DNA of 52,887 bases from Anaerosolibacter carboniphilus (GCF_014205875.1 NZ_JACHEN010000039.1:1-52887); one strand, 5' to 3'; shown: positions 17,388 to 26,930, counted from the first letter of the stretch. The notes: a model not told the origin generated them from the letters alone. Program-made: numbers and translations.

Positions 17388-17660
17388 ATGAAGGTTACTG
17401 ATGTACGGATTCGAAAGATAAATGATGAAGGCAAGATGAAGGCAATAGTATCAGTAACTTTTGACAATGAATTCGTAGTACATGACATAAAAATTATCGA
17501 AGGACAGAACGGACTATTTATTGCCATGCCAAGTCGAAAGATGGGAGAAGGAGACTTTAGAGATATCGCCCACCCCATCAACTCTGAGATGAGAACGAGG
17601 CTTCAAGAAGCCATACTCTCTCAGTACGAACAGGTCAAAGATGTACAGGATGAAGAATAA
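17388..17660 (+). CDS. spoVG: Septation/RNA-binding regulator SpoVG
   Basis: Small nucleic-acid-binding regulator affecting asymmetric septation in sporulation and diverse genes in other Firmicutes. The 90 residues show the family sequence VTDVRIRKINDEGKMKA, HDIKIIEG, LFIAMPSRK and DIAHPINSEMR. The frame opens at 17325, but the ATG at 17388 has AAGGTGGTG upstream and matches the known N-terminus MKVTDVRIR. Position after purR is conserved. Confidence 0.96.
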   Translation: MKVTDVRIRKINDEGKMKAIVSVTFDNEFVVHDIKIIEGQNGLFIAMPSRKMGEGDFRDIAHPINSEMRTRLQEAILSQYEQVKDVQDEE

Positions 17661-17708
17661 GCAACCTTGTTTTGCATGGGCTTCATCCTGCCATGAATCG
17701 TATGTTAT

Positions 17709-17767
17709 TCAAAACCTCCTTAGAGAAATTGTGCAAGTTTTTAGCAATTTCTCTAAGGAGGTTTTGA
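17709..17767. repeat. Perfect 23-bp inverted repeat between spoVG and glmU
   Basis: TCAAAACCTCCTTAGAGAAA-TTG (17709-17731) and its exact complement (17745-17767) flank a 13-base loop. No T-run follows on either strand, so it is not an ordinary terminator. The right arm contains AAGGAGG and the left arm its complement. Confidence 0.8.
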
Positions 17768-17791
17768 CTTATAGAAAAATAACCAATTCCC

Positions 17792-17820
17792 TTTTTGTTT
17801 TTTTAAAAAAATGGTATACT
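17792..17820 (+). promoter_or_regulatory. Possible glmU promoter
   Basis: TTTTTG (17792-17797), 17 bases, then TATACT (17815-17820). The -10 is good and the -35 poor. Confidence 0.4.
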
Positions 17821-17910
17821 AAAAAACGGGAAAAAGTTTACCAAGATATATGTATGGATCTATGTAATACTATAAATGAAAGAAAATCATGATAATAAGG
17901 AGTGGCGCAG

Positions 17911-19284
17911 ATGGGTAAAATGACTGCTGTGATCTTAGCAGCAGGTGCAGGAACCAGAATGAAATCAAAGCTTCCCAAGGTAATTCACGAAGTATCAAGC
18001 AAACCTATGGTGGAGCATGTCATTGATGTTGCAGAAGAAAATGGTGTAGATCGTACCATTGTCGTTATTGGTCATGGAGGAGAACTGGTGGAGAAAGCCA
18101 TTGACCATAGAAATGTACAATTTGTTTGGCAGAGAGAGCAATTAGGAACAGGACATGCGGTGATGCAGGCGGCCGATTATTTAGAGGATGAAGGTGATGT
18201 GCTGCTATTGTATGGAGATACACCATTAATACGAACGGAAACGATTCAAGAACTAATTCAATATCATAGACAAGGCAATTACGCTGCAACTGTATTGACA
18301 GCTCAATTTGAGGATCCGACAGGTTATGGAAGGATTGTAAGAGGTCAGAATGGTTTTGTAGAAAGGATTGTGGAGCAGAAGGACGCCTCCGAGGATGAGA
18401 AAAGGATTCAAGAGATCAATTCAGGGATGTATTGTTACAATGGAAAGCTATTAAAGGAAGCCTTAAAAAAGCTTACTAATGATAATGTACAGAAAGAGTA
18501 TTATATAACCGATGTTGTAGAAATATTGAATCAGGAAGGTCATAGGGTAGGGGCCTATACAGTATCGGATAAGACTGAAATTGCAGGGGTTAACTCTAGA
18601 GTGCAGCTGGCAGAAGCTGAAGCAGTTATGCGAGAAAGAGTACTTAAAGAATTAATGGAGAATGGCGTAACGATGATTGATCCCCAACATGTTTATGTGG
18701 ATAAAGGGGTTAAGGTTGGCAGGGATACAATCCTATATCCAGGTGTGATTTTAAAAGGAAAAACAGAGATTGGAGAAGGTTGTATCATTGGACACAATAG
18801 CCGAATTATAGACTCTGTGATAAGAAATGATGTGGAAATTCAGAGCTCTACCATTGTGGAGAGCTTTGTAGATGATGCTTGTCAAATCGGCCCGTATGCT
18901 TATTTAAGACCTAACAGCAGACTTGGACAGCATGTGAAAATTGGGGACTTCGTAGAAGTAAAGAATTCTACCATTGGTGATTACTCTAAGGCCTCTCATT
19001 TGGCTTATGTGGGAGACGGAGAAGTTGGTAAGCATGTAAATATCGGCTGTGGCGTTGTTTTTGTAAATTATGACGGAAAACAAAAACACAAGTCCATTGT
19101 GGAAGATCATGCCTTTGTGGGAAGTAACGTGAATTTGGTAGCACCTGTAACGGTACGAAAATACGGATATATTGCCACGGGTTCCACCATCACAAAAGAG
19201 GTTCCTGAAGGAGCTCTTTCGGTGGCAAGGGCGAAGCAAGAGAATAAATTAGGCTGGGTAGCGCGCAAAGGACTTATGAAATAA
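17911..19284 (+). CDS. glmU: Bifunctional GlcN-1-P acetyltransferase / GlcNAc-1-P uridylyltransferase
   Basis: Makes UDP-GlcNAc for peptidoglycan and other cell-wall polymers. The 457 residues have an N-terminal pyrophosphorylase domain (LAAGAGTRMKSKLPK, GTGHAVMQA, LYGDTPL) and a C-terminal left-handed beta helix with hexapeptide repeats and the acetyltransferase region (RPNSRLGQHVKIGDFVEVKN, HLAYVGD, NYDGKQKHKS). AAGGAG lies eight bases before the ATG at 17911; a GTG at 17902 is too close to it. prs begins 22 bases downstream. Confidence 0.97.
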   Translation: MGKMTAVILAAGAGTRMKSKLPKVIHEVSSKPMVEHVIDVAEENGVDRTIVVIGHGGELVEKAIDHRNVQFVWQREQLGTGHAVMQAADYLEDEGDVLLLYGDTPLIRTETIQELIQYHRQGNYAATVLTAQFEDPTGYGRIVRGQNGFVERIVEQKDASEDEKRIQEINSGMYCYNGKLLKEALKKLTNDNVQKEYYITDVVEILNQEGHRVGAYTVSDKTEIAGVNSRVQLAEAEAVMRERVLKELMENGVTMIDPQHVYVDKGVKVGRDTILYPGVILKGKTEIGEGCIIGHNSRIIDSVIRNDVEIQSSTIVESFVDDACQIGPYAYLRPNSRLGQHVKIGDFVEVKNSTIGDYSKASHLAYVGDGEVGKHVNIGCGVVFVNYDGKQKHKSIVEDHAFVGSNVNLVAPVTVRKYGYIATGSTITKEVPEGALSVARAKQENKLGWVARKGLMK

Positions 19285-19306
19285 ACGAAACTTGAGGAGG
19301 ATACAC

Positions 19307-20254
19307 ATGAATATCAATGGACAAACGATAAAGGTTTTTGCTGGAAATGCTAGTAAAGATTTAGCGCTGAAAATATGTGAGGAATTGGGTGTAAAGCTGG
19401 GAGAAGCAGAGGTTGGTGCCTTTAGTGATGGAGAAATTGCAGTAAATATCAAGGAAACCGTTCGAGGTGCTGATGTATTTGTTGTACAGTCAACTTGTGC
19501 ACCAGTGAATCGACATTTAATGGAATTGTTGATTATGATAGATGCCTTGAAAAGAGCTTCCGCAGGAAGAATTACAGCTGTAATACCATATTATGGATAT
19601 GCGAGACAGGATAGAAAGGCAAAAGCAAGGGATCCAATCACTGCTAAGCTTGTAGCAGATATTATTACAGCGGCAGGTGCGGATCGGGTATTAACGATGG
19701 ATTTACATGCTGCACAAATTCAAGGTTACTTCAATATTCCTGTAGATCATTTACTAGGGGTGCCGATTTTAGCAGAATATTTTAAGAAAATGGGTTTAGA
19801 GGATCTTGTTGTAGTATCTCCTGATCTAGGTAGTGTGACAAGAGCTAGAAATTTTGCTAATTTACTAGATGCGCCTATTGCCATCATCGATAAGAGAAGA
19901 CCTCAAGCAAATGTGTCTGAGGTGATGAATATTATTGGAGAAATAGAAGGGAAAAATGTAATCCTTGTGGATGATATGGTAGATACAGCAGGTACCCTCA
20001 CGCAAGGAGCTAAGGCTTTAAAGGATTTTGGTGCAAAAGAGGTATATGCATGTTGTACCCATCCTGTACTTTCTGGTCCAGCTCTGGAGCGCATCGAAGG
20101 TTCAGTGATTAAGGAGTTGGTAATATTAGATACCATTCCATTGTCAGAAGAGAAGAAATTGCAAAATATTGTAAGCTTGTCAGTAGCACCTGTTTTCGCT
20201 GAGGCGATTCGAAGAATTTATGAAAACTTGTCCGTAAGCAAGCTATTTGACTAG
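19307..20254 (+). CDS. prs: Ribose-phosphate pyrophosphokinase
   Basis: Makes PRPP from ribose 5-phosphate and ATP for nucleotide, histidine and tryptophan synthesis. The 315 residues show FAGNASKDLA, FSDGEIAVNI, YYGYARQDRK, the divalent-cation region VLTMDLHAAQIQGYF and the PRPP-binding VILVDDMVDTAGTL. GAGGAGG stands six bases before the ATG. Follows glmU as an operon. PRPP is also the effector of PurR encoded upstream. Confidence 0.97.
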   Translation: MNINGQTIKVFAGNASKDLALKICEELGVKLGEAEVGAFSDGEIAVNIKETVRGADVFVVQSTCAPVNRHLMELLIMIDALKRASAGRITAVIPYYGYARQDRKAKARDPITAKLVADIITAAGADRVLTMDLHAAQIQGYFNIPVDHLLGVPILAEYFKKMGLEDLVVVSPDLGSVTRARNFANLLDAPIAIIDKRRPQANVSEVMNIIGEIEGKNVILVDDMVDTAGTLTQGAKALKDFGAKEVYACCTHPVLSGPALERIEGSVIKELVILDTIPLSEEKKLQNIVSLSVAPVFAEAIRRIYENLSVSKLFD

Positions 20255-20256
20255 AA

Positions 20257-20281
20257 AAGATGGGGAAACCCATCTTTTTTT
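20257..20281 (+). terminator. Terminator of glmU-prs
   Basis: AAAGATGGG-GAAA-CCCATC followed by seven T. The T-run is also the start of the 5' hairpin of repeat copy C. Confidence 0.85.
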
Positions 20282-20458
20282 ATAGTATAAGAAAAGATAC
20301 TTTCTTATACTATAAAAAAAGCAGGGGTGCAGGGGAAGTATTCCCATGCCGGAGTCAGAGGGGTGCTCAGGCTGCTTTGCAGCCGTCGAAGGGGAACTAG
20401 GTTCCCCTAGCGAAGCACATGTAGTGTGCCTTTTTTATAGTATAAGAAAAGATACTTT
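20275..20458 (+). repeat. Dispersed structured element, copy C, with 28-bp direct repeats
   Basis: A perfect 20-bp 5' hairpin (20275-20294 with 20301-20320), then the core 20324-20413, which differs from copy B at only one base (CCGGAGTC for CCGTAGTC). A 3' hairpin GCACA-TGTAG-TGTGC (20415-20429) runs into six T. The 28 bases at 20276-20303 are repeated exactly at 20431-20458, so the right arm of the 5' hairpin can pair with either the upstream or the downstream copy. Confidence 0.8.
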
Positions 20459-20590
20459 TTGTTTTATTATTTTGCAATGGGAGCGAAAGCGTCTTGCATT
20501 ATTTACATAATTTACATATAATTAAAAAGATAAAAAAAGTCGAAATATGTTATAGGTATTTTAATTTTGTCAGATTAAAGGAGGCTTGTT

Positions 20591-22588
20591 ATGAAAAGAG
20601 GCATTCGATTTAAACTGATGATCAGTTTTATACTGCTCATTGCATTGCCTATGGGGTCACTAGGAATTACAGCGTTTTTCCAGTCTGTAGACTTAATGAG
20701 AGACAATCTCAAAAACAGCACGGAATCCTTAGTCAATGAAGTAGGCCATTCAACGGACTTATACCTTAGAGGACTTGAAGAGAACGTAAATTTACTAGCA
20801 GGAGATGCCAATGTAGAGCAGGTGTTATTCAATCCGGAATTGACGCAAGGAATGATGGCAGGCTTCGAGAATTTTGCGGAATCCCACCCTGATGTGCTCC
20901 ATGTTTATATCGGTACAAAGGATAAGCAGATGCTCCTATATCCTAAGGCAGATTTGCCAGCAGATTTTGATCCGACGTCCAGGCCTTGGTATCAGGATGC
21001 TGTAAAGAAAAATGGATTGGTTTGGACAGATCCATATGTGGATACTGATACGAAGAAATTGGTTGTTACGGTAGCCAAACCAGTATATGATAGTACACAT
21101 AACAATGAATTTGTTGGGGTTATGGCCTTAGATATCTCCCTCGAACAATTGTCTAACTTGATTAATGGTATTAAAATTGGCCAAAAGGGTTACGTTGTGC
21201 TTATCGATAAAAATGGTAATACGTTGACCCATCCAAATCCCGAAATGATCGGCAAGCCAATACCAGTTCCGGCAATTACTGATGCCATGGCGAAAGACAA
21301 GGCAGGCATCGTGGATTATGTGTTTGAAGAAAAGGGCGTCAAAGAAGAGAAATTTGGTGTCTTTACCACGATGGAGAAGGTTGGATGGAAGGTATTATCA
21401 ACCATGTACATAAAAGAAATTGCCGTCCAGTATAACTCTCTATTAACAATTAGCTTAGTCATAGGTATCCTAGCTTTAGTAATAGCAACGGTAATCTCTT
21501 TGTTAATTGCCAATAGCATTGCAAAGCCTTTGGGCACATTGGCCAAGGATATGGAGAGGATGAAGGATGGAGATTTCACTGTTCGCTGTCAAGTGAAGGC
21601 TAAGGATGAAGTAGGTATGCTGGCCAATAGCTTTAATGTAATGGTGGAAGGACTGAAAAGCCTTGTAACCCAAGTAAGACAGGTATCCCTTGAAGTAACA
21701 GGTGCTGCGGAAACCTTGGCGGCAACTTCTGAAGAAACCAGTGCCTCTGCAGAGGAAGTATCTAGAACCGTGGAGGAAATCGCAAAAGGAGCCACCGAGC
21801 AGGCAGCAGAAGCAGAAAAAGGATCGATTTTGGTGTCTAATCTGGCAGAGAAGTTCGGAAAGCTAGCGGCAGGTACAGACGAGATGATGAAGGTATCCAG
21901 CCAAGTGATGGATGCCAATGTGAATGGTGTACAAGCTGTAGATGTGTTAAAGGAAAAAACCAAATTAAATAACCAGGCAACCCAGCGTATTGTAGAAGCG
22001 GTTACGGAGCTGGACAATGAGTCTCAATACATTGGAAATATACTTGATACCATCAGCAGCATTGCAGAACAGACGAACCTACTGGCGTTAAACGCAGCTA
22101 TTGAGGCCGCACGGGCAGGGGATGCAGGTAGAGGGTTCGCTGTAGTAGCTGATGAGATCCGTAAGCTGGCAGAGCAATCTGGCAAATCGGCCGACGAAAT
22201 CAAAGGAATTGTACTAAGCATACAAAATCATACCAAATCAACAGTAGGTATTATGGGAGAAGTAAAGGAAAGAAATAAAGAGCAAGGACAGGCCGTGGGC
22301 AATGTGAACAAGTCCTTTGAGGAAATATCCAAATCTATTGATGTAATTGGTGACAAAATTGAAGTGATTAACCAATATGCAGCTGAGATGAATCAGGACG
22401 GAGAAAATATCGTAGCTGCCATAGAAAATATTTCGGCTGTTTCAGAGGAAACTGCAGCTTCATCGGAAGAAGTAAGTGCTTCTATGCAACAGCAGACTTC
22501 CGCTGTGGAAGAGGTAGCAAGAGCTGCCGACAAGCTTAATGAGCTTGCTGCCCATTTAAGCAATGAGTTGAGTAAATTTAAGATATAA
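20591..22588 (+). CDS. Methyl-accepting chemotaxis protein
   Basis: Membrane chemoreceptor signalling to CheA/CheW. The 665 residues comprise a first membrane helix (about 9-30), an extracellular dCache-type ligand domain (RPWYQDAVKKNGLVWTDPY and ALDISLEQLSNLI are typical), a second helix (about 282-308), HAMP, and a long cytoplasmic coiled coil with the invariant hairpin EQTNLLALNAAIEAARAGDA. AAAGGAGG precedes the ATG. It lies with repeat copy C between prs and pth, which are neighbours in many relatives, so this segment may be an insertion. Ligand unknown. Confidence 0.93.
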   Translation: MKRGIRFKLMISFILLIALPMGSLGITAFFQSVDLMRDNLKNSTESLVNEVGHSTDLYLRGLEENVNLLAGDANVEQVLFNPELTQGMMAGFENFAESHPDVLHVYIGTKDKQMLLYPKADLPADFDPTSRPWYQDAVKKNGLVWTDPYVDTDTKKLVVTVAKPVYDSTHNNEFVGVMALDISLEQLSNLINGIKIGQKGYVVLIDKNGNTLTHPNPEMIGKPIPVPAITDAMAKDKAGIVDYVFEEKGVKEEKFGVFTTMEKVGWKVLSTMYIKEIAVQYNSLLTISLVIGILALVIATVISLLIANSIAKPLGTLAKDMERMKDGDFTVRCQVKAKDEVGMLANSFNVMVEGLKSLVTQVRQVSLEVTGAAETLAATSEETSASAEEVSRTVEEIAKGATEQAAEAEKGSILVSNLAEKFGKLAAGTDEMMKVSSQVMDANVNGVQAVDVLKEKTKLNNQATQRIVEAVTELDNESQYIGNILDTISSIAEQTNLLALNAAIEAARAGDAGRGFAVVADEIRKLAEQSGKSADEIKGIVLSIQNHTKSTVGIMGEVKERNKEQGQAVGNVNKSFEEISKSIDVIGDKIEVINQYAAEMNQDGENIVAAIENISAVSEETAASSEEVSASMQQQTSAVEEVARAADKLNELAAHLSNELSKFKI

Positions 22589-22589
22589 T

Positions 22590-22617
22590 AAAATAGCCAG
22601 GACAACCTGGCTATTTT
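22590..22617 (+). terminator. Terminator of the chemoreceptor gene
   Basis: AAAATAGCCAGG-ACAA-CCTGGCTATTTT, a 12-bp perfect stem directly after the stop codon. Confidence 0.8.
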
Positions 22618-22662
22618 GCTGCACAAGGTTGAGGTTGGTAGATTTGCCAATTTACCTTTTTA

Positions 22663-22691
22663 TTATGAATTCATCACAAGTGTGGTATAAT
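22663..22691 (+). promoter_or_regulatory. Possible pth promoter
   Basis: A perfect TATAAT (22686-22691) with a weak TTATGA 17 bases upstream. Confidence 0.4.
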
Positions 22692-22726
22692 AATGGGTGA
22701 TTGTATATAGAGAAAGGGTGTAATTG

Positions 22727-23284
22727 ATGTTTGTTATTGTTGGACTAGGAAACCCAGGGAAGCAATATGCTGGAACGAGGCATAATGTGGGTTTCGATGT
22801 CATAGATTATCTATCAGAAAAGCATAATATTCCTGTGAATAAAGTAAAATTCAAGGGGTTGATCGGAGAAGGATTTATCTCAAATAAAAAAGTTCTCTTG
22901 GTCAAGCCCCAAACCTATATGAACCTTAGTGGACATAGTGTATTGGAAATACAAAACTTTTATAAGCTAAACCCTGAGCAGCTCATCGTGATCTATGATG
23001 ATATCGATGTGGATCTGGGAAAGCTGAGGATACGCAGTAAAGGAAGCGCAGGTACCCATAATGGTATGCGTTCCATTATTTACGAAATCCAAAGCGATCA
23101 ATTTCCTAGGGTGCGGATAGGTATAGGGAAACCGCAGAAGGGTGATTTGTCAAACCATGTTCTGAGCAGATTTGGAAAGGAAGATCAAGAAGAGATGGCC
23201 ATAACGATTGGAAATGCAGCGTCGGCTATAGAAACCGTGGTTACAGAAGGCGTGAATGCGGCGATGAACAAGTTTAATGGCTAA
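22727..23284 (+). CDS. pth: Peptidyl-tRNA hydrolase
   Basis: Releases tRNA from peptidyl-tRNA that drops off ribosomes. The 185 residues show VGLGNPGKQYAGTRHNVGFD with catalytic H19, KPQTYMNLSG, YDDIDVDLGKLR and GSAGTHNGMRSII. AAAGGGTG precedes the ATG at 22727. mfd follows after 80 bases, the usual order in Firmicutes. Confidence 0.96.
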   Translation: MFVIVGLGNPGKQYAGTRHNVGFDVIDYLSEKHNIPVNKVKFKGLIGEGFISNKKVLLVKPQTYMNLSGHSVLEIQNFYKLNPEQLIVIYDDIDVDLGKLRIRSKGSAGTHNGMRSIIYEIQSDQFPRVRIGIGKPQKGDLSNHVLSRFGKEDQEEMAITIGNAASAIETVVTEGVNAAMNKFNG

Positions 23285-23305
23285 GTCAATAAGAAATTAG
23301 GATAT

Positions 23306-23328
23306 GCCCAGGTTTGAAAAACCTGGGC
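23306..23328 (+). terminator. Hairpin between pth and mfd
   Basis: GCCCAGGTTT-GAA-AAACCTGGGC, a 10-bp perfect stem without a T-run. It may be an attenuator or RNA-processing site rather than a full terminator. Confidence 0.5.
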
Positions 23329-23364
23329 TAATGGTGTTGTAGTGGATAGAGAGGTGAAGACAGA

Positions 23365-26300
23365 TTGACGGAACATATTTTTATAGAAGGACTAAAAAAT
23401 CTAAAGGAATTTGGTGCATTAAGGGATAGTATAGAAAAGGGGTTGAATCCATCAGCTGTCCATGGATTGGTAGAAGCCCAGATTTCTCATATTATCTCAG
23501 CCTTAAATCAAATTGAGAATAGACAGTGCCTTATTTTAACCTATAATGAATTGCAGGCGAGAAAAATTTATGATGATTTAAAATGCTTTCTTAGGAAAGG
23601 GATTTATCTATATCCCTCCAGCGAGGTAAGACTCTATCATGTGGATGCCTCCAGCCACCAGACAGCAGAAGAACGCATTCGCGTGATGATGGGTGTAGGA
23701 GAGCACAATGCCTGTGTGGTGGTTACTTCTGTGGAGAGCTTATTAAACCGATTGGTGCCGAGGGGCGTATTTGAAGAATATTCTTTTTCTATGAATTTTG
23801 GTGAGACCATCGTAATAGATGAGGTGATTCGAAAGTTTCTGGCTTTAGGCTATGAACGTATGGATCTTGTAGAAGCCAAAGGACAATTTGCCATACGGGG
23901 GGGGATCATTGATTTTTTTCCAATATCTGCAGAGCTACCCTATCGAATCGAATTGTTTGATGATGAGATAGACTCTATACGCAGCTTTGATCTGGAAAGT
24001 CAATTATCGATTGATAAAGTCAAAACCGTGTTTATTGGACCTGCTCAAGAGATGATTGTGGATGAAGCAAAAAAAATGGCAGCCATTCATCGTTTACAGG
24101 AAGAAAGAAAGCATCTACCTAAGAAAATAAAGGGTAAGGTCAGGGAATATTTAGAGGAAAATATTAGAAGATCTATAGAGGAAATTGAGAACAGTCATGT
24201 GGGTAGAGGCTGGGAAAATTATATTACCTACTTTTATGAAAATACCTGTTCCCTTTTAGACTATTTCGCAAAGAATGCCCTGGTTTTTGTGGATGAGCCA
24301 TCCAGGGTTCGTGAAAAGGCTGAGCTTGCTTACACAGAGTTTGAGGAGACCTATAAGGACAAATTGGAAAAGGGTGAAGTGCTGCCAGGCCAGGCCAGCC
24401 TTTTGTTTCATTATGACGAAATTGTTATGATGCTTCATGATCGACAGGTATTTACCTTAACGAGTCTGCCGAAAAATAATCCAGATTTTCCACCCAAAAA
24501 TATTATTAACTTTTCTTCAAGAATGGCCCAGTCCTTCCATGGCAAGATGGACATTTTTATTGAAGAGGTAAAGCGTTGGAAATATAAAGGATATAAGACA
24601 ATTCTACTCTGTGGTTCCATGGAACGGGCAAAGTATCTTGAAGGCACTTTGCGAAATCATCAGGTAGAGGCAATTTTAATAGAGAATGGAAATCATGACA
24701 TCCTTTCAGGGCAGACCTTTATTCTGCAAGGAAGTCTTGCCAAAGGTTTTGAGTACCATGGAAATAGGTTTTTGGTTGTAACTGAACAAGAAATTTTTGG
24801 TACGGTAAAAAAGAAAAAAGCGCCTTCCAAAAAGAAAGATGCGAGACCGATTAAGTCCTTTATGGATTTAAACCTTGGAGATTACGTGGTCCATGAGAAT
24901 CATGGGATTGGAAAATATGTGGGCATTGAACAATTAAAGGTTCAAGGAGCCAAGAAGGACTATCTGCATATAAAATATTCCGATGGTGGATCTTTGTATG
25001 TACCCATTGAGCAAATGGATCTGGTGCAAAAATATATTGGGTCTGATGGGGCATCACCTAAGCTCAACAAACTGGGCGGTGTAGAATGGAAAAAGGCAAA
25101 AGCCAAGGTAAAGGGAGCCATCGAAGATATGGCCAAGGATTTATTGGCCCTTTATGCTGAGCGGCAGATGACCAGAGGGCATGCTTTTGCTCACGATACA
25201 CCATGGCAAAGCCAGTTTGAGGATGCGTTTCCCTATGAGGAAACGCCTGATCAGCTAAAATGTATCAGTGAAATCAAAAAGGACATGGAAACAAGTATAC
25301 CCATGGATCGACTGCTCTGTGGCGACGTGGGATATGGTAAGACAGAAGTAGCCATCCGAGCTGCCTTTAAATGTGTCATGGAGGGGAAGCAGGCTGCGAT
25401 CTTGGTACCTACCACCATATTGGCCCAACAACACTATAATACGTTGGTGCAGCGGTTTGCAGAATTTCCAGTTTCCATTGACATGCTAAGTAGATTTCGT
25501 ACAGACTCCCAACAAGATGAGATTATTGAAAAACTGAGACAAGGAAATCTAGATGTCGTCGTAGGGACTCATCGGCTCATATCAAAGGATGTCCAGTTTA
25601 AGGATCTAGGATTGTTGATTATAGACGAAGAACAGCGATTTGGTGTAAAGCATAAGGAAGCTTTGAAGCAATTGAAGAAGCATGTGGATGTGCTCACTTT
25701 AACGGCTACCCCTATTCCTAGAACCCTGCATATGTCACTGATCGGACTACGGGATATGAGCATCATTGAAGATCCACCAGAGGAAAGGTATCCAATACAG
25801 ACCTATGTGATGGAACACAATGATGAAATTATTCGGGAAGCAATCATGCGAGAGCTACATCGGGGTGGACAAGTGTATTTTGTTTTCAATCGTGTCAAGG
25901 GAATTCAGCAAATGGCAAATAAGCTACGAAAGCTGCTGCCGGAGGCAAGGATTGCAATAGGCCATGGACAGATGAGTGAGCGGGAGTTGGAAAATGTCAT
26001 GATCGATTTCATGAATGGGGAATTTGATGTACTGGTGTGCACAACAATCATTGAAACAGGACTGGATATCTCTAATGTAAATACGATTATTATCCATGAT
26101 GCCGATAAAATGGGGTTATCACAGCTGTATCAGCTGCGAGGTAGAGTTGGAAGAACAAATCGTTTGGCCTATGCTTATCTCACCTATCAGAAGGATAAGG
26201 TGCTGACAGAAGTAGCAGAGAAGAGGCTGAAGGCCATTAAAGAATTTACGGAGTTTGGATCAGGATTCAAGATCGCCATGCGGGATTTGGAGATTAGGGG

Positions 26301-26871
26301 TGCGGGAAATCTGATTGGAGGAGAACAGCATGGTCATATGGCTACCATAGGCTATGACCTGTACTGTAAGTTATTAGAGGATACGATACGGGAGATGAAA
26401 GGGGAAGCGCTCATTCGACCGGTTGAAACCACCATTGAGATTAGTGTCAACGCCTTTATACCAGAACAATATATCTCCAATGAAAGCCATAAGCTGGAGA
26501 TCTATAAGAAGATTGCTTCATTAAGAGGAAAGCAGGATGCCGATGATATTGAAGAAGAAATTGAAGATAGATTTGGGGAGATTCCGGAATCAGTTACAAA
26601 CCTGATCTCTATTTCCTATATAAAGTCCATGGCACAGCAACTAGGGATGATATCCATTATTGAAGGAGATACCTTTGTCAAATTCCAATTTGATGATGGG
26701 GGAAGAATTCATCCAGAAATGATTGCTGGAATGATAGATAGCTATAGAGATAGAATCCAAGTTCATGGAAGTGTAACACCCTATATCCGTCTGAAATACA
26801 GTTCTCAAGAAAATAAACTAAAGGAAATGAGAGGGTTTCTAGAAAAAATTAGTGGTTTTCACAGGAATTGA
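23365..26871 (+). CDS. mfd: Transcription-repair coupling factor
   Basis: Removes RNA polymerase stalled at DNA lesions and recruits UvrA. The 1168 residues match the family. Domains in order: UvrB-like N-terminus, RNA-polymerase-interacting CarD-like domain (DLNLGDYVVHENHGIGKYVG), a RecG-like helicase with Walker A GDVGYGKTEVA and DEEQ box IIDEEQRFGV, motif VI QLRGRVGR, and a C-terminal TRCF domain. The start is TTG with GAGGTG eight bases upstream; no better ATG is nearby. A prsA-like gene follows after 59 bases. Confidence 0.97.
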   Translation: MTEHIFIEGLKNLKEFGALRDSIEKGLNPSAVHGLVEAQISHIISALNQIENRQCLILTYNELQARKIYDDLKCFLRKGIYLYPSSEVRLYHVDASSHQTAEERIRVMMGVGEHNACVVVTSVESLLNRLVPRGVFEEYSFSMNFGETIVIDEVIRKFLALGYERMDLVEAKGQFAIRGGIIDFFPISAELPYRIELFDDEIDSIRSFDLESQLSIDKVKTVFIGPAQEMIVDEAKKMAAIHRLQEERKHLPKKIKGKVREYLEENIRRSIEEIENSHVGRGWENYITYFYENTCSLLDYFAKNALVFVDEPSRVREKAELAYTEFEETYKDKLEKGEVLPGQASLLFHYDEIVMMLHDRQVFTLTSLPKNNPDFPPKNIINFSSRMAQSFHGKMDIFIEEVKRWKYKGYKTILLCGSMERAKYLEGTLRNHQVEAILIENGNHDILSGQTFILQGSLAKGFEYHGNRFLVVTEQEIFGTVKKKKAPSKKKDARPIKSFMDLNLGDYVVHENHGIGKYVGIEQLKVQGAKKDYLHIKYSDGGSLYVPIEQMDLVQKYIGSDGASPKLNKLGGVEWKKAKAKVKGAIEDMAKDLLALYAERQMTRGHAFAHDTPWQSQFEDAFPYEETPDQLKCISEIKKDMETSIPMDRLLCGDVGYGKTEVAIRAAFKCVMEGKQAAILVPTTILAQQHYNTLVQRFAEFPVSIDMLSRFRTDSQQDEIIEKLRQGNLDVVVGTHRLISKDVQFKDLGLLIIDEEQRFGVKHKEALKQLKKHVDVLTLTATPIPRTLHMSLIGLRDMSIIEDPPEERYPIQTYVMEHNDEIIREAIMRELHRGGQVYFVFNRVKGIQQMANKLRKLLPEARIAIGHGQMSERELENVMIDFMNGEFDVLVCTTIIETGLDISNVNTIIIHDADKMGLSQLYQLRGRVGRTNRLAYAYLTYQKDKVLTEVAEKRLKAIKEFTEFGSGFKIAMRDLEIRGAGNLIGGEQHGHMATIGYDLYCKLLEDTIREMKGEALIRPVETTIEISVNAFIPEQYISNESHKLEIYKKIASLRGKQDADDIEEEIEDRFGEIPESVTNLISISYIKSMAQQLGMISIIEGDTFVKFQFDDGGRIHPEMIAGMIDSYRDRIQVHGSVTPYIRLKYSSQENKLKEMRGFLEKISGFHRN

Positions 26872-26930
26872 TTTCATATATAATTAAAATTAGGTAAAAT
26901 CAAAGGAAGTAATGGGAGAGGATGTGTAAA

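Larger units (their letters stand above)
20255..20590. other. Intergenic region: prs terminator and repeat copy C
   Basis: Holds the prs terminator (20257-20281), structured element copy C with its flanking direct repeats (20275-20458) and an AT-rich leader for the chemotaxis receptor. No promoter of that gene is clear. Confidence 0.6.

Noticed and set aside
17641..17892. 83-codon open frame between spoVG and glmU
   Set aside because: It runs across the 23-bp hairpin and the glmU promoter, with no ribosome binding site.
20500..20560. Sigma-D/sigma-28 promoter of the chemoreceptor
   Set aside because: TAAA and a CGAAATAT-like word are present, but spacing and the -10 do not fit the consensus.
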